Positions 1-6,874 are shown, numbered from the stretch's first letter. The stretch is 8,036 nt of DNA from Pseudomonadota bacterium (GCA_023432995.1 JAEZES010000230.1:1-8036); one strand, 5' to 3'. The notes: generated from the letters alone by a model not told the origin. Program-made: numbers and translations.

Positions 1-594
1 GCGCCGGGCCAGCCCCGCCGCCGCGACCAAGGCGACCAGCAGCGCGTAGCCCGCCGCCCAGGCGGCGCTCTGCAGGCCGATCGGCAGCAGCGGTTCGGCC
101 AGCAGCGGATAGGCGAGCAGACCGGCGAAGCTGCCGAGGTTCGAAGCGGCATAGAGCGGGTAGGGATCGCCGGCGCCCGGCGCGGCGGCGTACCACCGCT
201 GCATCAGCGGCGCCTGGGCCGAGACCGCGAAGAACACCGGGCCGATCGACAGCGCGAACAGCCACGGCACCCACAGCGCCTCGCGGCCGGGCGCCGGCAG
301 CGCGGGCTCGGCGAGGGCGATCGGCAGCGTCAGCGCGGCGAGCAGCAGCACCGCCAGGTGAATCAGCGCCTGGCGCGCGACCCGGAGCTGCGACAGCGCA
401 TGCGCATAGGCGTACCCGGCAAGCAGCAGCGCCTGGTAGACCAGCATCGCGCTGTTCCACACGTTGGGCGCGCCGCCGAGCCGCGGCAGCGCCATCCGCG
501 CGACCATCGGCTGGACCAGGAACAGCAGGAAACTGCCGGCGAGAATCGTCGCCATGAACAGCCAGCGGCGCGGCGCGGTGCGGCTCTCAGGCAT
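1..594 (-). CDS. Fused MFS/spermidine synthase-type membrane protein, N-terminal part (C-terminus beyond window)
   Basis: The reading frame opens with ATG at 594 and runs without a stop to base 1, giving 198 residues of a longer protein. It is a polytopic membrane protein with hydrophobic segments at about residues 12-30, 47-66, 75-94, 108-127, 150-168 and 175-195. Two stretches recall the family annotated as fused MFS/spermidine synthase: GGAPNVWNSAMLVYQ (40-54) leading into LLLAGYAYAH, and DPYPLYAASNLGSFAGLLAYP (143-163, around YAASN). In that family a membrane half precedes a Rossmann-like spermidine synthase or methyltransferase half, which would lie outside this window. Substrate and reaction are unknown, and polyamine synthesis should not be assumed. 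The start overlaps the end of the GNAT gene by 8 bases (587-594) with only a weak Shine-Dalgarno, so translation is probably coupled. An internal ATG at 555 is a less likely start because it would lose part of the first membrane segment. Confidence 0.8.
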   Translation of the reverse strand, partial: MPESRTAPRRWLFMATILAGSFLLFLVQPMVARMALPRLGGAPNVWNSAMLVYQALLLAGYAYAHALSQLRVARQALIHLAVLLLAALTLPIALAEPALPAPGREALWVPWLFALSIGPVFFAVSAQAPLMQRWYAAAPGAGDPYPLYAASNLGSFAGLLAYPLLAEPLLPIGLQSAAWAAGYALLVALVAAAGLARR

Positions 595-1171
595 CGGTCC
601 GCGCGGCCGCGGCCGCCTGCTGCGCGCGCCAGTCGGCGGCGTCGAGCCGATAGACGATCGTCGGGTTGTCCTCGTCCGGGTAGTCCGGATCGGGATAGTC
701 GAGCGCGGCGCAGCGGCGCATCCCGAGCCGCTCCATCAGCCGCCAAGACGCCACGTTGCTGTCCGAGGTCTGCGCGAAGACCCGCGCCAGGCCGAGCGGC
801 CCGAAGGCGAGCGCGAGCATCGCTTGTGCCGCTTCGCGGGCGTAGCCGCGGCCCCAGTGGTCGGCGCGCAGCGTCCAGCCGATCTGCACTTGGCCCTGCA
901 GCGCCGCCGGCGCCGCCGGCGTGTCGATCCGCGCCAGCCCGCACTTGCCGAGCAGCGCTCCGCCGTCCTTGAGCGCGACGAACCGGAACGCCAGCCCGTC
1001 CTCGGCGGCGGCCATCCTGGCGAACCCTTCGGCGACCTTGTCGACCGTCTGCACGCCGCCGATGCGGCGCATGACTTCGGGCGTGTTGATGTGCTCGAGC
1101 CACACCGCGAGGTCGCCCGGCCGTTCGCGCCGCAGCACCAGCCGTTCGGTCTCGGCGACGATCTCAGCCAT
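587..1171 (-). CDS. GNAT family N-acetyltransferase (RimJ/RimL-like)
   Basis: A 194-residue GNAT-fold acetyltransferase of the Acetyltransf_3 (RimJ/RimL) type, using acetyl-CoA to acetylate an amine. The N-terminus has the usual strand ETERLVLRRERPGDL (7-21). The acetyl-CoA pyrophosphate loop is seen in IGWTLRADHWGRGYAREA (97-114; the R/Q-x-x-G-x-G/A region is HWGRGYA). A late motif TSDSNVASWRLMERLGM (135-151) carries the N-x-x-S-x-x-x-x-E-x-L-G pattern typical of this subgroup. Just after it is an acidic, tyrosine- and proline-rich loop (158-169), which probably shapes the acceptor site. The family includes ribosomal-protein N-terminal acetyltransferases as well as antibiotic, polyamine and metabolite acetyltransferases, so the substrate cannot be named. 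The gene overlaps hemB by 8 bases upstream and the membrane-protein gene by 8 bases downstream, which places it in the middle of a coupled operon. Confidence 0.92.
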   Translation of the reverse strand: MAEIVAETERLVLRRERPGDLAVWLEHINTPEVMRRIGGVQTVDKVAEGFARMAAAEDGLAFRFVALKDGGALLGKCGLARIDTPAAPAALQGQVQIGWTLRADHWGRGYAREAAQAMLALAFGPLGLARVFAQTSDSNVASWRLMERLGMRRCAALDYPDPDYPDEDNPTIVYRLDAADWRAQQAAAAARTDA

Positions 1172-2159
1172 TCAGCAGCCGCGCGGCGAGCGGCGCATGG
1201 TAGGTCAGCACGCCCGCGCACCCGGCGCGCTTGAAGGCGGTCAGGGTCTCGAGCACGAGCGCGTCGCGCTCGCCGGCCCCGGCAGCCGCGGCCGCCTCGA
1301 TCATCGCGTACTCGCCGCTGACCTGGTAGGCGAACACCGGGACCTCGAACCGCTCCTTCACCCGTCGCACGATGTCGAGATAGGGCAGGCCGGGCTTGAC
1401 GATCACGCTGTCGGCGCCCTCGGCGAGGTCGAGCGCGACCTCGCGCAGGGCCTCGTCGGCGTTCGCCGGGTCCATCTGGTAGCCCTTCTTGTCGCCCTGC
1501 AGCAGCCCGCGCGAGCCGACCGCGTCGCGGAACGGGCCGTAGAACGCCGAAGCGTATTTGGCGGCGTAGCTCATGATCTGGACGTTGGCGTGACCGCCCT
1601 GCTCGAGCGCGCCGCGGATCGCACCGACGCGGCCGTCCATCATGTCCGACGGGGCGACGATGTCGGCCCCGGCCTCGGCCTGGACCAGCGCCTGCTCGAC
1701 CAGCAGCTCGACCGTTGCGTCGTTGAGCACGTAGCCCGCCGCGTCGACCAAGCCGTCCTGGCCGTGGCTGGTGTAGGGATCGAGCGCGACGTCGGTGAGG
1801 ACGCCGATGTCGCTGCCGCACGCCTCGCGGATCGCGCGGATCGCGCGGCACATCAGGTTGTCGCGCCGGGTCGCTTCGCGTGCATCGGGGTGGCGCAGCT
1901 CGGGCGGGGTGTTGGGAAACAGCGCGACGCACGGGATGCCGAGCGCGATCGCCTCCCGGGCGCGCGCGGCGATGCCGTCGAGCGACCAGCGCGACACGCC
2001 GGGCAGCGTCGAGACCGGTTCCTCGACCCCCTCGCCGTCGGTGACGAACAGCGGCCAGATCAGGTCGGCCGGGGTCAGCACCGTCTCGCGGTGGAGCGCG
2101 CGGCTCCACGCGCTGGAGCGGGTGCGGCGCAGGCGGACAGCGGGGTACGAGCCGGTCAT
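1164..2159 (-). CDS. hemB: Delta-aminolevulinic acid dehydratase (porphobilinogen synthase)
   Basis: 331 residues, the usual length for HemB, which condenses two 5-aminolevulinate molecules to porphobilinogen in cytoplasmic tetrapyrrole synthesis. The Schiff-base lysine is K255 in VIVKPGLPYLD, and the second active-site lysine is K201 in MSYAAKYAS. The metal-site segment 123-136 reads DVALDPYTSHGQDG: the positions that are cysteines in zinc-type enzymes are A125, D127 and D135. This is the aspartate-rich, magnesium-dependent type known from Pseudomonas and Bradyrhizobium. APSDMMDGRVGAIR (169-182) is the conserved substrate-site segment. The ATG at 2159 gives the N-terminus expected for the family and has a modest AGGA about 12 bases upstream. 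The 67 bases between the peptidase stop and this start contain no AT-rich promoter-like sequence, so read-through from the peptidase gene is plausible. Downstream, the stop overlaps the GNAT start. Confidence 0.98.
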   Translation of the reverse strand: MTGSYPAVRLRRTRSSAWSRALHRETVLTPADLIWPLFVTDGEGVEEPVSTLPGVSRWSLDGIAARAREAIALGIPCVALFPNTPPELRHPDAREATRRDNLMCRAIRAIREACGSDIGVLTDVALDPYTSHGQDGLVDAAGYVLNDATVELLVEQALVQAEAGADIVAPSDMMDGRVGAIRGALEQGGHANVQIMSYAAKYASAFYGPFRDAVGSRGLLQGDKKGYQMDPANADEALREVALDLAEGADSVIVKPGLPYLDIVRRVKERFEVPVFAYQVSGEYAMIEAAAAAGAGERDALVLETLTAFKRAGCAGVLTYHAPLAARLLNG

Positions 2160-2226
2160 GCGCGCCGCGTCCTGCCGGAAAACGCCGGAAGGGGCAATCC
2201 GCTCGCCGCCCGCCTCTGTCGCGCGG

Positions 2227-3819
2227 TCAGCCGATCTTCCTCGCGTCGCGCCGGTCGATCTCGCGGACCGGCGCCGCCTTGAGCGACGGGTCGGGGGCGA
2301 GCGCGGCGAGCGCCGCGCCGGGCTCGATCCGCTGCAGGTCCGCCAGGCGCGCGCGGAAGTCGGCCAGTTCGCGGCCGGACAGCTGGGCGCGGGTGACGAA
2401 CTGCACGCTCGACGGGTTCACCGTCGCGCCATTGCGGTACATCTCGTAGTGAAGGTGCGGGCCGGTCGACAGGCCGGTCGAGCCGACGTAGCCGATCACC
2501 TGGCCGCGCCGCACGCGTTGACCGCGCGAGACCGCGATCCGGCTCATGTGGGCGTAGCCGGTGCCGAGCCCCTCGCCGTGCGACAGCTTGACGTAGTTGC
2601 CGTGCCCGCCGTGGCGCCCGGCATAAGTCACCGTGCCGTCGGTCACGGCGTAGATCGGGCTGCCGTAGCTGGCCTTGAAGTCGATCCCCGCGTGCATCCG
2701 GCGATAGCCGAGGATCGGGTGGCGCCGCTGGCCGTAGCCCGAGGTCACGCGCCCGGGCACGGGCGCCATCAGGCCGGTGCGGCTCTCGCCGACGCCGGAC
2801 GCCTCGTAGAAGCGGCCGTCATTGCCCCAGCGCATCAGCTGCTTGCGCGGCTTCCCGCCGCGCAGCAGGCCGGCGTAAAGCAGCTTGCCCGCCTCGACCT
2901 CGCCGGTCGCGGCGCGGCGGTACTCGACGATCAGGTCGAACTCGTCGCCGCTGGCGACGCCGCTGTCGAGGTCGATCTCGGCCCCGAGCGCGCGCAGGTA
3001 CTGCTGGACGGAGCTCGCCGGCGCCCCGGCGGCGCGCGCCGAGCGGTACAGGCTCTGCCCGACCACGCCGCGGATGCGCAGCGGGGTCGCATCGACCTTG
3101 ATCGGCCGCGGATCGAGCGCGAGCCGCCCGCCGCGGCGCTCGACCGCGAGCTGCAGGTCGAACCGGGCGCGGAACGACAGCGCTTCGACCGGGCGCGGTG
3201 CCCGGGGGGCCGGGCGGCGGCCGAGGGTCAGGTCGACCTTGGTCCCCGCGGCGATCTCGTTCAGCGGCACGGCGGAGGCGATCATCTCGGCGATCAGCCC
3301 GGCCTCGGCCTCACCGACGCCGGCGCGCAGCAGCATGCGGTCGAAGCCGTCGCCGATGGCGAGGGTCGCCTCGAGGTCGAGCCGCGGACGCTCGGGCGCG
3401 CTCGCCAGCGGGATCACCCGCTCGGTCGCGCCCATGTGGCGGCCGCTGTCGGCGCCGAGCGCGAGCGGCATGATCATCTGGCTGCGGAATTCGTCGCGCA
3501 CCGGATCGTCGATCTGCATCACCGGAGCGGCCACCACCGGGGCGAAGTCGGGCCAGCCGGCCAGCGCCAGCGCCGACAGGCCGAGCAGCGTGCCCGCCCC
3601 GCGCAGCCAACGCCGCGAACCGATGTCCTGCGCAAGATCCGGCACGAGGTCGATCTCGGCCAGGCGCTCGGAGATGGTTTCGCACCACGCGGCGTACCGT
3701 TCGGCGAGCGTCGGCGCGGCGGGGGCCGGCGCCGCTGCGGCCGGGGCGTGCAGGAAGGGCGCGGTGCGGAGTCCCTCTCCGCCCACGGACCACCCGTCGT
3801 ACCCGCGATCCTCTAGCAA
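2227..3819 (-). CDS. Membrane-anchored M23 family peptidoglycan endopeptidase
   Basis: 530 residues from a TTG start. A Pro/Ala-rich cytoplasmic N-terminus (about 1-72) is followed by one hydrophobic segment (about 73-90), which would anchor the protein with its catalytic part in the periplasm. Residues 150-200 (IGDGFDRMLLRAGVGEAEA onward) resemble the OapA/LysM-like first domain of ShyA/Csd3-type enzymes. Residues 250-320 (GQSLYRSARAAGAP onward) resemble their second domain. The LytM domain carries all expected residues: H376 and D380 in MHAGIDF, H424 in GYAHMS, and H455-x-H457 in GPHLHYE. It should therefore be an active zinc D,D-endopeptidase that opens cross-links for wall growth or division. 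The TTG start is chosen because GGAGAG (3826-3831) sits 6 bases upstream and the frame contains no ATG before residue 101. A GTG at residue 12 is the alternative. hemB follows after 67 bases. Confidence 0.94.
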   Translation of the reverse strand: MLEDRGYDGWSVGGEGLRTAPFLHAPAAAAPAPAAPTLAERYAAWCETISERLAEIDLVPDLAQDIGSRRWLRGAGTLLGLSALALAGWPDFAPVVAAPVMQIDDPVRDEFRSQMIMPLALGADSGRHMGATERVIPLASAPERPRLDLEATLAIGDGFDRMLLRAGVGEAEAGLIAEMIASAVPLNEIAAGTKVDLTLGRRPAPRAPRPVEALSFRARFDLQLAVERRGGRLALDPRPIKVDATPLRIRGVVGQSLYRSARAAGAPASSVQQYLRALGAEIDLDSGVASGDEFDLIVEYRRAATGEVEAGKLLYAGLLRGGKPRKQLMRWGNDGRFYEASGVGESRTGLMAPVPGRVTSGYGQRRHPILGYRRMHAGIDFKASYGSPIYAVTDGTVTYAGRHGGHGNYVKLSHGEGLGTGYAHMSRIAVSRGQRVRRGQVIGYVGSTGLSTGPHLHYEMYRNGATVNPSSVQFVTRAQLSGRELADFRARLADLQRIEPGAALAALAPDPSLKAAPVREIDRRDARKIG

Positions 3820-3825
3820 AACGCG

Positions 3826-3831
3826 CTCTCC
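3826..3831 (-). promoter_or_regulatory. Shine-Dalgarno that supports the TTG start of the M23 peptidase
   Basis: On the minus strand GGAGAG ends 6 bases before the TTG at 3819-3817. This is the best ribosome-binding sequence near the beginning of the frame, and no ATG, GTG or TTG lies further upstream before the in-frame stop at 3925-3927. It decides the start in favour of a rare TTG codon. Confidence 0.6.
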
Positions 3832-3845
3832 GTCCTGGTGCGCGA

Positions 3846-3873
3846 CTGTCCCCGCCGATCCATGCAGGGACAG
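3846..3873. repeat. Perfect 7-base-arm inverted repeat in the M23 peptidase leader
   Basis: CTGTCCC (3846-3852) and GGGACAG (3867-3873) are perfect inverted copies separated by 14 bases, so their centres are 21 bases (two helical turns) apart. The repeat lies 27 bases upstream of the TTG start of the peptidase gene. As RNA it would fold into a hairpin just ahead of the ribosome-binding site; as DNA the spacing suits a dimeric repressor. Both arms are flanked on their left or right by CGCGAC. No U-tract follows, so it is not a terminator. Function is inference only. Confidence 0.4.
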
Positions 3874-3924
3874 CGCGACCCGATCCCGTGCCGCTCTGTG
3901 CCGAATTCCCGTGCGCGCATAAAG

Positions 3925-3939
3925 TTAATTTCCCCTAAA
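3925..3939. promoter_or_regulatory. CtrA-like site (TTAA-N7-TAAA)
   Basis: TTAA at 3925-3928 and TAAA at 3936-3939 are separated by exactly 7 bases, matching 7 of 8 positions of the CtrA consensus TTAA-N7-TTAA known from Alphaproteobacteria. It sits in the only AT-rich part of the divergent intergenic region, about 105 bases upstream of each start. AT-rich 15-mers are rare in this DNA, but one near-match alone does not prove CtrA binding. Confidence 0.35.
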
Positions 3940-4040
3940 TCGCGCCGAGGCGAGTCCGCCTTACGCCGAACCGAATCCGCTCGCGGGAACCCGTGTTCAG
4001 CGGGCCTCGCGCGCTTGCGCCGCGCGCGGCGTCCCTCCAC

Positions 4041-6560
4041 ATGGAAACCGTTGTGATCGCCTCCCCCACCGACGGCCGGCTGCGCGCCGTGCTTGGCCCG
4101 ACCAATACCGGCAAGACGCATCTCGCGATCGAGCGGCTGTGCGGCCATTCGAGCGGGGCGATCGGGTTCCCGCTGCGGCTGCTCGCGCGCGAGGTCTACG
4201 ACCGCGTGCGGGCGATCAAGGGCGACAGCCAGGTGGCGCTGATCACCGGCGAAGAGCGGATCGAGCCGCCGGGCGCGCGCTACTTCCTGTGCACCGCCGA
4301 GGCGATGCCGCGGGACGGCGGCGGGCTGGCGTTCGTCGCGCTCGACGAAGCCCAGCTCGCGGCCGACCGCGAGCGCGGTCACATCTTCACCGACCGCCTG
4401 CTCCACGCCCGTGGCCGCGAAGAGACCATGCTGCTCGGGGCGGCGACGCTCGAGCCGGTGGTCAGGACCCTGCTCACGGGGATCGAGATCGAGCAGCGGC
4501 CGCGGTTCTCGACCCTGACCCACGCCGGCGCGACCAAGCTCAGCCGCCTGCCGCCGCGCTCGGCGGTGGTCGCGTTCTCGGTCGACCAGGTCTACGCGGT
4601 GGCCGAGATGCTGCGCCGCTTCCGCGGCGGCGCGGCGGTGGTCATGGGCGCGCTCAGCCCCGAGACCCGCAACCGCCAGGTGGCGCTGTTCCAGTCGGGC
4701 GAAGTCGATTACATCGTCGCCACCGACGCGATCGGCATGGGCCTCAATCTCGACGTCGCTCACGTCGCCTTCGCCTCGCTGAGCAAGTTCGATGGGGTGC
4801 GCCAGCGGCGGCTGACGCCGGCCGAGATGGCGCAGATCGCCGGCCGCGCCGGCCGCCACCAGCGCGACGGCACGTTCGGGACGCTCGCCGGAGGCCGCAA
4901 CGAGGCGCTCGAGTTCACCGCCGACGAGGTGTTCGCCGTCGAGGAGCATCGCTTCGCGCCGCTGACGCGGCTGTTCTGGCGCGAGGCCGAACCGCGCTTC
5001 GACAGCCTCGCCACGCTCCTCACCGACCTTGAGGCTCGGCCCCCCTTGGGCCAGCTCGCGCCCGCGCCCGAGGCGATCGATCTCGCCGTCCTCAAGCGGC
5101 TGGCCGACGATCCGGCCGTGGCCGAAGGCGTCAAGACGCCGGGCGTGGTGCGCCGGTTCTGGGAGGTGTGCCAGCTGCCCGACTTCCGCCAGCAGGGGGC
5201 CGACATGCACGCGCGCTTCGTCGGCCGCTTGTGGCACGACCTGCGCGAGGGGCACCTCGGCGCCGACTACGTCGCCGCGCGGATCGCCGAGCTCGGCCGG
5301 ACCGAAGGGGACATCGACACGCTGCAGGGTCGCATCGCGGCGATCCGCAGCTGGGCTTACATCTGCCAGCGGCCCGACTGGGTGCTGGCACGCGACGAGA
5401 TGGCGGCTCGCGCGCGCTCGGCCGAAGCGCGCCTGTCGGACGCGCTGCACCAGCGGCTGACCGAGCGTTTCGTCAACCGGAGGACTGCGGTACTGATGCG
5501 GACGATGGGCAAGGATGCGGGTTTGATGCGGGTTGCGCTCAACGAGAACGGCAGGGTCACGGTCGAGGACCAGCCGATCGGACATCTCGACGGCTTCCGC
5601 TTCGTGGTCGACGCCGACGCCAGTGTCGAGGACCGCAAGCTGATGCTCGCGGCCGCTGAGAAGCACCTGCCGCAGCTGCTCGCGCTGAAGGCGCAGGCGC
5701 TGGTCCGGGACGAGCTCGGCGAGCTGGCCATCGAGGCCGGGGAAGTTCGCAGTGCGGGCCGCACCATCGCGCGGCTCGAACGGGGCAAGTCGGCGGCGCG
5801 CCCGCGGCTGGTGCTGGCCAAGGAGCTGGGGCCGCTCGACCCGGCGCACAAGGCACGCCTCGCCGAGGCGCTCGAGCTGTGGCTCGACGGCGAGCTCGCC
5901 CCGCTCGCGCCGCTGCGCGCGCTCGAGGAGGCGGCCCGTGATCCCGCCGCGGGCAGCGAGGTGCGCGCGCTGCTGCTGACGCTGGCCGACGGCCACGGCA
6001 CGATCGCGCGCGAACGCGCCGGCCTCGCGCAAGTGCCCAAGGACAAGCGGCCGGTCCTGCGCAAGCTCGGCGTGACGATCGGTTCGCTCGACGTGTTCGC
6101 TCCGGCCTTGCTCAAGCCGGCCCCGCGGCGCCTGCTGCACGCGATCGGCGCCGACCGGCGCGCGCTCAACCCGGGCATGGAGGCGGTTATCGCCGGCAGC
6201 CGCCAGCTGCCCGCCGGCTATCGCCGGGCCGGCGGGCAGGCGGTTCGCGTCGACATGGCCGAAAAGCTGATCCGCGCCGCGCACGAGCAGCGTGTCAAGG
6301 GCAACGGTCGCGGCTTCGCGGTCGACGCCGCGCTCGCCACCTCGATGGGCCTGCTGCCCGACAACTTCCGCCACCTGATGCGCGAGGCCGGGTTCCGCGC
6401 CAGCGAGGCGCGCGCGCTGCCCGAGGGCGCGTTCGGACCGCCGGCACCGGCACGGTGGAGCTGGCGCCCTCCGCGCAAGGACCGCCAGCCGGAGCGGCGC
6501 GAATCCGCACCGGCCCGCGACGGCAACGCTTTCGCGGCGCTGGCCGGACTGGTGCGCTGA
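4041..6560 (+). CDS. Suv3-like DExH-box RNA helicase
   Basis: 839 residues from ATG 4041. It is a superfamily 2 helicase of the bacterial branch related to mitochondrial SUV3, the RNA helicase that works with ribonucleases in RNA decay. Motif I is GPTNTGKT (19-26), the form characteristic of Suv3; motif II is DEAQ (102-105), followed by an ERGHIFTDRLL segment as in Suv3. Motif IV-like GALSPETR is at 203-210, motif V ATDAIGMGLNLDV at 227-239, and motif VI QIAGRAGR at 265-272. All ATPase motifs are intact. The remaining 500 residues are a family-specific helical C-terminal region, ending in a basic, proline-rich linker and the tail NAFAALAGLVR. Start choice: GTG 3993 would add 16 residues, but ATG 4041 gives the short lead-in before the P-loop usual in relatives; neither has a clear Shine-Dalgarno. 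The S4-domain gene follows after 8 bases, suggesting a joint role in RNA metabolism. The exact RNA substrate is unknown. Confidence 0.93.
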   Translation: METVVIASPTDGRLRAVLGPTNTGKTHLAIERLCGHSSGAIGFPLRLLAREVYDRVRAIKGDSQVALITGEERIEPPGARYFLCTAEAMPRDGGGLAFVALDEAQLAADRERGHIFTDRLLHARGREETMLLGAATLEPVVRTLLTGIEIEQRPRFSTLTHAGATKLSRLPPRSAVVAFSVDQVYAVAEMLRRFRGGAAVVMGALSPETRNRQVALFQSGEVDYIVATDAIGMGLNLDVAHVAFASLSKFDGVRQRRLTPAEMAQIAGRAGRHQRDGTFGTLAGGRNEALEFTADEVFAVEEHRFAPLTRLFWREAEPRFDSLATLLTDLEARPPLGQLAPAPEAIDLAVLKRLADDPAVAEGVKTPGVVRRFWEVCQLPDFRQQGADMHARFVGRLWHDLREGHLGADYVAARIAELGRTEGDIDTLQGRIAAIRSWAYICQRPDWVLARDEMAARARSAEARLSDALHQRLTERFVNRRTAVLMRTMGKDAGLMRVALNENGRVTVEDQPIGHLDGFRFVVDADASVEDRKLMLAAAEKHLPQLLALKAQALVRDELGELAIEAGEVRSAGRTIARLERGKSAARPRLVLAKELGPLDPAHKARLAEALELWLDGELAPLAPLRALEEAARDPAAGSEVRALLLTLADGHGTIARERAGLAQVPKDKRPVLRKLGVTIGSLDVFAPALLKPAPRRLLHAIGADRRALNPGMEAVIAGSRQLPAGYRRAGGQAVRVDMAEKLIRAAHEQRVKGNGRGFAVDAALATSMGLLPDNFRHLMREAGFRASEARALPEGAFGPPAPARWSWRPPRKDRQPERRESAPARDGNAFAALAGLVR

Positions 6561-6568
6561 CCGCGCCG

Positions 6569-6874
6569 GTGCGGATCGACCGCCTGCTGTTCAACCTCCG
6601 CTTCGCCAGGAGCCGCACACTGGCGCAGCGGTGGATCGCCGAGGGGCACATCCGCCGCAACGGCGAACGCGTGCTGCGGCAGGACCTGGCGGTGGCCGCG
6701 GGCGACGTTCTGACGCTGCCGCTCAAGCGCGAGGTGCTGGTGATCGAACTGCTGGCGCTGCCCGCCCGGCGCGGTCCGGCGAGCGAGGCGCGCGCATGCT
6801 ATCGACCGCTTGACGCTGGCGCGACAAAGCGCATAGCGGACCAGCCGCAAGCCACAGGGGAAGCGCACAAATGA
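6569..6874 (+). CDS. Small S4-domain RNA-binding protein (Hsp15/HslR-like)
   Basis: 101 residues from GTG 6569. The N-terminal half is an S4 RNA-binding fold: RIDRLLFNLRFARSRTLAQ (2-20), then WIAEGHIRRNGERV (22-35) and AGDVLTLPLKREVLVIEL (44-61). It is related to Hsp15 (HslR), which in Escherichia coli binds stalled 50S subunits, and to other short S4 proteins; the specific RNA is unknown. ALPARRGPASEARACY (63-78) is a conserved-looking segment after the S4 domain, followed by a low-complexity tail. Start choice: GTG 6569 gives the family's usual MRIDRLL-type beginning. The only other conventional start, GTG 6455, would lie 106 bases inside the helicase gene and add non-conserved residues. 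A CTG at 6557 would overlap the helicase stop as CTGA. The stop overlaps the fdxA start as ATGA. Confidence 0.86.
   Translation: MRIDRLLFNLRFARSRTLAQRWIAEGHIRRNGERVLRQDLAVAAGDVLTLPLKREVLVIELLALPARRGPASEARACYRPLDAGATKRIADQPQATGEAHK

Larger units (their letters stand above)
3820..4040. promoter_or_regulatory. Divergent intergenic region between M23 peptidase and Suv3-like helicase genes
   Basis: 221 bases separate the two divergent starts. An AT-rich island at 3917-3942 stands out in otherwise very G+C-rich sequence and is the likely core of one or both promoters, but I could not fit a convincing -35/-10 pair on either strand. The region also holds GANTC sites at 3952-3956 (GAGTC) and 3973-3977 (GAATC), a CtrA-like site at 3925-3939, and the inverted repeat at 3846-3873. 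The helicase start has no good Shine-Dalgarno, so a leaderless or weakly initiated transcript is possible. Confidence 0.55.

Noticed and set aside
2160..2226. Repeated GCCGGA and possible small hairpin between the M23 gene and hemB
   Set aside because: The pairing is only four bases (CCGG is self-complementary) and no T-run follows in either direction, so there is no support for a terminator or promoter.
1795..3816. Plus-strand open frames (1795-3816, 921-2282, 2885-3922) opposite hemB and the M23 peptidase
   Set aside because: Their translations are Arg/Ala/Gly-rich, lack motifs, and lie opposite genes with complete catalytic residues. They are high-G+C shadows.
3813..3863. A 16-codon minus-strand upstream frame (ATG at 3863) whose TAG ends just inside the M23 start
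   Set aside because: It could be a coupled leader peptide, but its ATG has no Shine-Dalgarno and lies in the loop of the inverted repeat. The arrangement may well be chance.
3993..4040. GTG 3993 as start of the helicase
   Set aside because: It adds 16 residues of non-conserved look, has no better ribosome-binding site, and makes the lead-in before the P-loop longer than is usual in relatives. It cannot be fully excluded.
3813..6374. Open frame of 853 codons antisense to the helicase gene
   Set aside because: It is the codon-position mirror of a very G+C-rich real gene. Its translation is rich in Arg, Ala, Gly and His, with no domain, and the plus-strand frame has complete helicase motifs.
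6455..6568. GTG 6455 as start of the S4 gene
   Set aside because: It would overlap the helicase gene by 106 bases and add about 38 residues of low-complexity Arg/Ala/Gly sequence outside the S4 fold.
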